Shown one piece after another: positions 50,101 to 58,000 of a stretch of DNA of 64,000 nucleotides. Below the pieces are notes generated by a model that did no database searches, was not told the origin of the DNA, and saw nothing but the letters and a program-made list of their open reading frames with translations. A program made the position numbers and the translations under genes. Each line of letters opens with the position of its first letter. Positions within the stretch are counted from its first letter, which is position 1. The DNA comes from Bugulina stolonifera (lineage: Eukaryota > Bryozoa > Gymnolaemata > Cheilostomatida > Bugulidae), in the NCBI GenBank assembly GCA_935421135.1, contig OW285188.1:25459233-25523232 (forward strand), in the 5' to 3' direction.

Positions 50101-53054
50101 CATGTGTGTACAAACTCTCTCTTTGCTCTATACTGCTGCTCTTTGACGAATGTTGAGATTAATGCTGTAGCACAATGCATGGTGTGTTCTTACTCTATCT
50201 TCACCAGCTAACATGTTATGCTTCTCTTGCTAATTTACTACTTCTCAATACATACAGTGCAAGCCTAGACTGTACAGTTTACTCATTATCTGTTCATAGT
50301 TTACAATAATCGAAACCTTCTGAATATGAAACTACAGTACATTGTACACGTAGTACTGATTATAACAGAAAGTATGAGGTGTGTACATGTAGTGTTCTGT
50401 TAGATTAGGTGTGATAGTCATGTCTGACCAGTTTACCAGAAACTAACAGCAACTCTCAACTCTTCTCAGTCTTAACTAGTAATTACATGTATACTGTGAT
50501 GTTAGTATAGCATAGTATAGTGATACTTGGAATTATCTACCCATGACTAAATAGGAAGTAATTATTTTGTAACATAGTATCCCTATTCTGCATCTCTTTG
50601 GTGTAAAGCTTTCACTTTGGAAAAACAGGTTCTCCTCCCTAAACTACCCCATCCCGAGTAGACAACTCTCCAGTTAATCTAACCTATAATACAACTTAGT
50701 TAATTCTGTATGGAGTTATCTTCTCCATTTACAAGGAGACAAAAGCAAACAATGGCTGCAAAGGGAGCTTTGAATCCCTCTATCTGCATTCTGTAGCATG
50801 TATTCCTCTCAGTCACACATGATGCTTACTAGTGCTATATGGTAATTTATGTGAATAGATTATCTATCTATACATGTGCCGTTGTGGTTGTAGCTACTCC
50901 ACAGTCTCACCCCCACAAACTTACCAAGAGATTCAGTAAGGAGTTTTCTCCTCACCTGCCCTCAGAAGGAGCCCAGAGGTTTGCTAAGCACAGCAATGGA
51001 ACACGAGATATGAGCAATGCAGAGTTCATGATGACCCCCTCAGCTGGGGTAGCTGGGTAAATACCACACATATTCAATCCAGAGTCTAATTAGAGTCTAT
51101 TTTAGCAGATTATCTAGATTTTATCATTGTTAGTACTCCTACCACTACCTCTAGCTAACTGGTTTGGGCTTCACACTAACACCTCAAACACTAGTTATAG
51201 TATATTACTTGTATTAGTGGTGTCCTGTTTTCACTGACCTATAATTATACTATAAAAAGAATTTGTAGAATGAGTGGAGTGAGTTTGTTAATGAATAATA
51301 AAACAAGACACAATTTTTTATAGTTTTGATCTATTCCTAATATTTCAATGCTTGTCCAAGCATCATCATCAGAGGATAAAAATTTTATCCTCTGATGATG
51401 CTTGGACAAGCATTGAAATATTAGGAATAAATCAAAACTATAAAAAATGTGCGTTGTTTTATTATTCATTATTAAAATATTAGCTCACACCAACGCTTTA
51501 GTTTGTGTAAGACCCATGTTACTTTGATAAAGGAAACTGTGATTAGTGACCTCATAGCACTGTTGATATGAGGAGAATAACCACACCAATATGTGTTACT
51601 TGTAGGCAGCAGCACCTCCTGTAAGTACTATGCTGCCTCTCTCTTTCTACTTGTATTATTTGTAAGCAAACAGTGTTTACCTCTCAACTGCACTTCCCAC
51701 GTTTCCGTTCAGCTATGGAGTTGTCTACTCAACATACAATGTCTCCCTACTCTTCGTAACAGTTACTTGTTGTGTCCATTAATATATCAGGTTGATCTCC
51801 ATCCAGTAGTAGCCTACTGAGTAGCTTCTAAAGCATGAATCACCACATTAGTCGAATGGGGACAAATATGCATAGCTGTGAAGACATTGGTGCATCCACT
51901 CTTTCCCCCTCCCTTGCCCTGCTGATGACAATCAATATTTAATTCTATAATGAACATCTTAAATAGTATGTTCAAAAATATGACCAGGTTAGTAAGCTGA
52001 ACCTGCACTAGGGAGTATGATGTAGATAAATAGAGGTACCCCCCCCCCTCCCCTCCTCGCCTTCTTTAAAGTGTTCCCGTGGCCCTTGTGACCTACTCAA
52101 GTCTAAGTAGGCCTGTCATGGTGCTCTTTAGTCTGTGTTATCCCTGGCTACATTATGGGATAATTGACGTGTGGACAGTTTTTTAGTTACACTCCAGGGG
52201 AAGTAACTCCACATTGGCATTCAAATTTAACTGGACTCCCCCTGGCCTTTAACAGTTTACTCCCTTTGCTTTAACTGGACAGGGGTACTGTGCATTTTGT
52301 TAGCTTCTGCTATACAGTAAATATCTAAGTAAATTTACTTGTGTTTACATGTATATAACATGCATGGCAGTAGTATAAATGACCACACCATACATAGTAA
52401 CTACTTGGCATAGACTACTACACTGTGGGCTGGAGTTCAACCTGAATCCCACTGCCCCTGATACTGGCCCTAGCTTACCTCTCAGCATCATACCTTTGTC
52501 TGCCATCTTGTCTGCCATCTTGTCTGCCATCCTGTCCACTGCCTGATCACATATTCATCATGTAGGTTGTATTAGAACATGCTTCTCTCTGATATTCTTA
52601 ATTTCTATTGCAGTATACAGCGTCAGTTGAGTGATAAAAACCGCAAACCACCACCAGCTGCTGGCCGACCCAAACCCAAGCCTGCCAAACCTAAACCCAC
52701 CTTACCCAAAGTCCGTGCCTTGTATGCTTATGATGCTCAGGACACAGAGGAGCTCAGTTTCAACCAATCAGATGTCATCGAGGTGGTTAAGGAAGGTAAG
52801 CTACACTAAGTGACCAATCACCAAGTGTACGTTTTAGATCTGGGTCAGTAACTGGGTTTTGATATTTTCTCACCACACAAGTCAATATTACATAGTCACG
52901 TGATACTCGTCTATACAATCCAACATGCATAGTAATGACTTATCTAATAGTCGGATGAACTTTCGTTTGTTTTGTAGATCCAAATGGTTGGTGGACTGGT
53001 AGACTGAGGAACAAGGAGGGGTTATTCCCTTCTAACTACATAGAGAAGATATGA
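38186..53054 (+). CDS. MYO1E: Long-tailed unconventional class I myosin, MYO1E/MYO1F type
   Basis: 26 exons joined in phase, 1124 aa: 38186-38188, 38301-38426, 39344-39433, 39969-40063, 40399-40576, 41073-41150, 41546-41630, 41821-41924, 42013-42145, 42419-42615, 42815-42982, 43437-43607, 43847-44013, 44816-45004, 45300-45398, 45751-45895, 46450-46734, 47675-47820, 48148-48297, 48634-48788, 49011-49133, 49973-50023, 50894-51056, 51606-51620, 52614-52795, 52978-53054. The motor has P-loop GESGAGKT (about 106), NNNSSRFGKY, and switch II LDIYGFE (about 381). Then come one IQ motif ([19 protein letters not shown]), a TH1 lipid-binding domain (about 720-920), a Pro/Lys TH2 region, and a C-terminal SH3 ([15 protein letters not shown]...NYIEKI). 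The family is an actin motor at the membrane in endocytosis and cell-edge dynamics. The symbol is by best resemblance; MYO1F is equally close. The ATG is followed immediately by intron 1. The 15-bp exon is tentative. Confidence 0.94.
42992..43118. repeat. 42-bp tandem repeat in myosin intron 11
   Basis: Three copies of a unit GGTCTACTCTGTAGTGACAT plus ATTACATATCAGGTGTTATACT, starting about ten bases after the donor of the 42815-42982 exon. Each unit holds CAGGT followed by the same GGTCTACTC seen just inside the real donor. Confidence 0.9.
44038..44462. repeat. Variable 25-37 bp tandem repeat in myosin intron 13
   Basis: About fourteen diverged copies of a unit around TACACTGTGTTATACTTGTA plus TATGTAGATACG, starting some 25 bases after the exon donor at 44013. 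Unit length varies through TATA insertions. Confidence 0.85.
45440..45750. repeat. About 62-bp tandem repeat ending at a 3' splice site (myosin intron 15)
   Basis: Four to five units containing TACAGTACATGTACACACTC, then CTATACACCAG|GTACATACGT. The last CTATACACCAG is the acceptor used for the exon at 45751, followed by GTATGCC. The same CTATACACCAGGTA occurs upstream in each earlier unit (near 45480, 45550, 45613 and 45674). Confidence 0.9.
45952..46112. repeat. 41-bp tandem repeat in myosin intron 16
   Basis: About four copies of a unit TGGTACTGGAGTTTGGACTA plus TGTTTGTAATGTAGGCTGTTG, starting within about 60 bases of the donor at 45895. The first copy is the most diverged. Confidence 0.9.
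46958..47622. repeat. 28-bp minisatellite in myosin intron 17
   Basis: About 23 copies of CATGGTACTACCAACTGTGA plus ATGTACTC, ending some 50 bases before the acceptor of the 47675 exon. In the middle, units with CTACCAACT and CTACTAACT alternate strictly for several rounds, forming a 56-bp higher-order unit. Confidence 0.97.
49394..49484. mobile_element. Short TIR element in myosin intron 21
   Basis: About 85 bp bounded by GGAGTTGTCTT at the left and AAGACAACTCC at the right (perfect 11-bp inverted repeats). There is no coding capacity. Related GGAGTTATCTTCTC-type words occur at several other places in the window, so this may be a small dispersed MITE family. Confidence 0.5.
51290..51470. 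mobile_element. Foldback palindrome in myosin intron 23
   Basis: A 181-bp almost perfect inverted repeat: arms of about 88 bp beginning AATGAATAATAAAACAA and meeting at GGATAAAAATTTTATCC. The arms differ by one ATC triplet (left arm longer), one C/T change and a few bases near the outer end. A transcript would fold into a long hairpin. It has no coding capacity and is best read as a foldback/MITE-like element or a recent inverted duplication. Confidence 0.85.
51606..51620 (+). other. Candidate 15-bp microexon in the myosin TH2 tail
   Basis: GCAGCAGCACCTCCT lies between a good acceptor (TACTTGTAG) and a strong donor (GTAAGT). Including it adds five codons (Gly/Gln/Gln/His/Leu-Leu junction) and skipping it also keeps frame between 51056 and 52614. 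It could therefore be a cassette exon in the proline-rich tail, or a false exon. Only transcript data can decide. Confidence 0.4.
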
Positions 53055-53900
53055 ACACAGAACGTTACAGTAACGCAAGTTCAGAGGCTATCATAGTAGA
53101 GCAATTCCATACACAAGTAAACCCTATTTAGACATGCTGCTATAATATACATGTAGATGTAGCAGTAGGTTCCCTTCATTCCATCTCTATACTTATCATA
53201 TATCCCATTACCTAGCACCCTCTCTGCTGGTATCTGGTTAGGTAATGGTTTATAATCAACTTCACTCCTGACTGTGATTCTATACTGACCAATATAGAGA
53301 CTTATTTTTGTAATTACCAGATTCACTAGTCCAACTGAATTTAATACTTTGAAGTATTCCATGAGATGTTCTATTCACTAGATATTTCCCGCTTACCTTT
53401 TACATTACCAGCCATTTGTAGTTCATATAGTTATTGTTATTTAATAAATATATGTCTGATTATTATGTCTAACAAATTTGAATCTATTTTTGCACCAATT
53501 TTAGCCTATAATAGATTTTCTGACTAGCGGAACTACAAGTTTACAGATAACTGCTGCTTTGCACTTTCTTATACAATTTTAAGTTATTTTACCACCTGTC
53601 TTAGAACTCATGAATGCTGTGTATATGTACAATGTATATGCAACTGGTAAATATCCTGTAATAAATTGTGACCCTGCTGTGTCTGTACTTGCAGGTGTGC
53701 ACATTATTTCTACTCATGCACTTGTACATGTAATTGCTAATGAGTTTTGTAAAGGAATCATAATATGTCATTTCAATGTGTTCAGAATCCTTATTTTAAC
53801 CAAGCACACATGCTTGTCAAGTTCCATTGGTGAAAATCAGAGAGATTTGAGATGAGGTACCAAAATTTGAGTTGAAAATCACCCTTAGTTCCACTGTAGC

Positions 53901-54044
53901 CAGACTTACCAAGTCGCCTTGATTCTGCAGGAGACTCCCTGATTTTCAACTCAAACTTTGGTACCCTACCTTAAGTGGACACCCCCCCCCCCCACCCAAA
54001 TGCTGAATCTCCCTGATTTTCATCAGAGGAACTTGGCAAGCCTG
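53901..54044. mobile_element. hAT-like MITE with 8-bp target duplication
   Basis: 144 bp with inverted ends CAGACTTACCAAGT and ACTTGGCAAGCCTG. It is flanked on both sides by the 8-bp direct repeat ACTGTAGC (53893-53900 and 54045-54052). An 8-bp duplication with CAG-type ends is the signature of the hAT superfamily. The middle contains a C run. There is no transposase. Confidence 0.88.
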
Positions 54045-54825
54045 ACTGTAGCCCTTAGCTGCTGGAGTCCAAGTGCAAAGAGAAGTGGTTATTGTACTAC
54101 TCTGGCTGGAGTTGCCTACTCTTTTGCTTATAGTCTCGTACCTGCTTCGTCAAAAAATTGTTCTAAGCATTGCTAGCACCCTGAAAAAGCAATTAATAAA
54201 AGGGTATTTGAATACAATATACATGTAGTAAACAGCTAGTTTTAGGCTTAGGGTAAGTACCTCTATGGTTTAAAGCGCAATATTGATGGCCTTTGTTATG
54301 GGTTGAATCGAGAGTAACGCTGACCCTTCTCCCAAGGTCATCTTCCTCAATGCGTGAAATTTGTTGGTTCGATGAGGGTTGGTCACGTACTCATGTCCTT
54401 CTCTGCCCGTTTGTCTTATAAAACAATAAAGTGGCGTGATGTTAATTGATATTGTTTTACTATACTACATTTCCTGCTAATATTTCTATACTACTTGTGA
54501 TCACTGCCATATTCTATTCGATTGTAATTATTCCACGTTGTCTGGCTATTTAGTATTTATCAAATTCAAATTGAAGTGATTTCTGATTAAGTTTGAGCAA
54601 GGAGGAGTAAGAAGGTTTGAAATTTGAAGCAAACTCAATCACGCCAATTTCGAACTTATTAGATCAATGCTTCATTCTTTTCTGGACTTCTCTCGACTTC
54701 TCTGTCTCTCTCATTTATCATTTGTAGTTCTATTACAAATTACTATTTCAGCTGGGAGTTGCTTGTTTTACTTATGTTTGGCTGACTCTTCTCTGTGACA
54801 TTGGCACTAACCAAAAGTCGGTTAC

Positions 54826-54943
54826 CAGGCTTACCAAGTTTCCCTGATTCAATAGGAGACTCTCTGGTTTTCAAATCAAATTTTGGTATCCCACCCAAAT
54901 GCTGAATCCCCCTGATTTTCATCAGTCGAACTTGGCAAGCCTG
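54826..54943. mobile_element. hAT-like MITE, shorter copy
   Basis: 118 bp with ends CAGGCTTACCAAGT and ACTTGGCAAGCCTG, flanked by TCGGTTAC (left) and TCGGTTGC (right), an 8-bp target duplication with one change. It is homologous to 53901-54044 but lacks the C-rich middle. Confidence 0.88.
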
Positions 54944-55096
54944 TCGGTTGCTAGCATAAACATACACCAGTTTGTGTAGATCGATTCTGGAGTATACAGT
55001 ATATATTCATTGTAACGTGGTGATGACTATGATTAGTAATGACTATCAAGATGAAAGGATAATTCAATTGAAATCTGTTTGTAGAGCTGGTGAACA

Positions 55097-58000
55097 ATGC
55101 CGTCCATCATATCAAAGAGCTTCAGTCCTTCCAGGTCTACCCTATACGTGGTGTCAGGTGTGGTCACTCTAGCACTCGCCTCTCTGGGGTACAAGTATTG
55201 GAAGAGTCAGCAAAGCACTGCTTATTCTATTCCATCAGATATGTCACAAAAGGGACTCTGTATTTTATATGCCACACAGAAAGGGCAGTCTAAGGTGTGT
55301 ATTTTAGTATCGTATAGTATGCAGTAGCTTTGTCCAGTAAGGTTGCGTAAGCTCTCATAATATTACAGCACCTTGATTCTACGCCGCTATGCATGACAGT
55401 TGTACTCCATGTATTATTATCCAGATATTTGCTGATGAATTGGAAAAGGAGGCTAAAGCTGTCGGACTGAGTACAGAAGTGATCAATCTGTCAACATTTG
55501 AACCAGAGACATTAGTTACCCAGGTTGGTGTTTTGTTTGTTAATCAAGTATATTCAGGCCGACCAAACTGTATACCCGTGTGCTGGCATGACAGCTGTAC
55601 ATACTGCATCTACTGTGTACCCATGTGCTGACATCACAGATGTACATACTACATATACTGTGTACCCATGTGCTGACATCACAGATTACATACTACATGT
55701 ACTGTTTACCCATGTGCTGACATCACAGATGTACATACTACATCTACTGTGTTCCCATGTGCTGACATGTCATGTACCTTATCCTTATAGACTATTATTG
55801 TAGATTAATAAGAATTACTGCATCTTCATCATTCCCACATACACGGATGGTAATCCACCAGACAGCTGTGGCTGGTTCTTCACTTGGCTCAAGGATGCTG
55901 CCAGTGACTTCAGATACGGTGCTGACTACCTACTAGGTTTACAATACTGTATTGTTGGCCTCGGTAACTCTCTGTATGGCTCCAACTACTGCAAGGTATA
56001 TCTACTACTTAGTTTTATATCGTTTCTCTGCGACCCACTTCCGTCACAGTGTCTCGAACACACCAGCTTGAACCAAAAGCAAAATCCTCATATTTGTGAA
56101 AAAGCCTTGATGTGCCAATGAGCTAAGGATGGTTTCCTCCAACCAAGGGAAACCCCCAGGTCAACAGCCCTTTCAGCTTAGGCCGGATGGCCATCTCGAG
56201 ATTTTTTATTTGCAAACCAGGCCAGTTCAAGGGGTCGCTTAGAGACTACTAGCCATGTGCTCACTTATCCTATTGTCATTCATTGGCATGATGTGTTGGG
56301 CAAGCTGACCTATCAGATTGCATGTTTGCAGGTTGCCAAGGATACAGATGAATGGCTGTCAGATATGTCTGCCGAGTGTTTTATGAACTTAACTTTATGT
56401 GATGAAGATGTAGCTACTAGTCTTTATGGGAGTGAGTATGTTGGTGTATGCATTATTATGGTAGAACCACTGTCTAATAATACGTGTGTGCTATGTAGCT
56501 ACTCCCTTACTATTACACAGTTCTCACAGGCTAGGAGATATATAGCAGTGCCTATTCACTAGTATTGAAGGCAGTGTACTGTGTACTGTGCTTCATTGTG
56601 GTTAATGATCTTAATCACTGATTAATGTTGGTCAGTCACCTACTTATTCTTGCTTCTGTTATAGTTTATCACAGTCATTTAGTGTGCTAAGAGTTTAGTG
56701 GTTATGCTTTCAATTGTGAAGCCAGTGTATAGTCCACAGCCATATAAATAAACATGGAAACCATAATGCTTGTCTACACTCATTGATGGATCTCACATCT
56801 GTTGCAGGTCTGCAGCAGGATTATTCATCATGGAAGTGCCAGTTCTGGTCTGTCATGTCATCAGGATATAAACCTACTAAAGTTAAAAGGAAGAGGAAAA
56901 AGAAGGGGAAGAAGGCAGCATGTACAGGAGAGTCTAAGTTATGTAAATGTAAGAAGGATGCAGACGGCAATAAGGTAAACCACTATGTACTTGTTATGTT
57001 TCTGTGTCTATTAATATATAGTGTCACTGTATCATACAATGCACATGCCAATGTGTACCTTATATATTATAACCAACTCAGGAGTTGTCCGACCATGACA
57101 GCTGTAAGATATAGTGTAGATAACTCTGTCATATTCACACCACTACAACCATGTGTATGTGTACTCAGATAGGTGGCTGTAGCTCCAGTGATGAAGAACA
57201 AGAAAGTAATAAAACAGGAAACCAGTTGGTAGATCTGGAAGATATGGGACCGATGATGGCTGCCAATAAAGGGAACTCAGATGAGATCAGAGAGATGGTC
57301 ACTCCTCAGATACGCCAGAGCTTGGAGAAACAAGGCTATAAAATAATAGGATCTCATTCTGGGGTGAAACTATGCAGATGGACTAAGGTAAAGTGATGAG
57401 CCTAGTCTAGGGGCCATCTTACAGGCAGTATAAGGGATAATTTTATATCATCTATACTAAACAACTGCTCTCCCCAGTATAACCCTCTCTGTGATGTTTT
57501 AGTCAATGTTGAGAGGGCGAGGTGGATGTTACAAACACACATTTTATGGTATAGAGAGCCACCGGTGTATGGAGACAACTCCCAGTTTAGCTTGTGCTAA
57601 TAAATGTGTCTTCTGTTGGAGGTACAGTATAGCTGTTCATATAAACTCTGTCAATTGTGACCTTTGTTTATGTATTTTTGTTACATGAACAACATATTAT
57701 CTATTTTGAAGCATGTGATAATAACTGAACGGTGAGCACTGTCAATAACAGGCAATACTAGTAGTGTTAGAGCTGTCCACCCCATAACTCTCTCTATCCG
57801 AAGCCATTGAATGTGGAGCTGGCCGGACTGAGGAACACGAGCACTATAAGATGTGTTATAAGGTGTACGTTACTGTTAAATATAATATACATCTAGTAAC
57901 ATGTGATGGTACTGTAGGCACCACACTAATCCAGTGGGTACAGAGTGGAAGTGGCAGATGGATCCTGCTGAGGATATTATAAAAGGTGCTCTAGATAATC

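Larger units (their letters stand above)
53055..55096. other. Spacer between the myosin and TYW1
   Basis: It contains the myosin 3' untranslated region, with a possible poly(A) signal AATAAA at 53443-53448. It also holds two hAT-like MITEs and an inverted MITE fragment at about 53817-53883. The remainder is A+T-rich with no recognised gene. The TYW1 promoter should lie in the last part. Confidence 0.5.
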
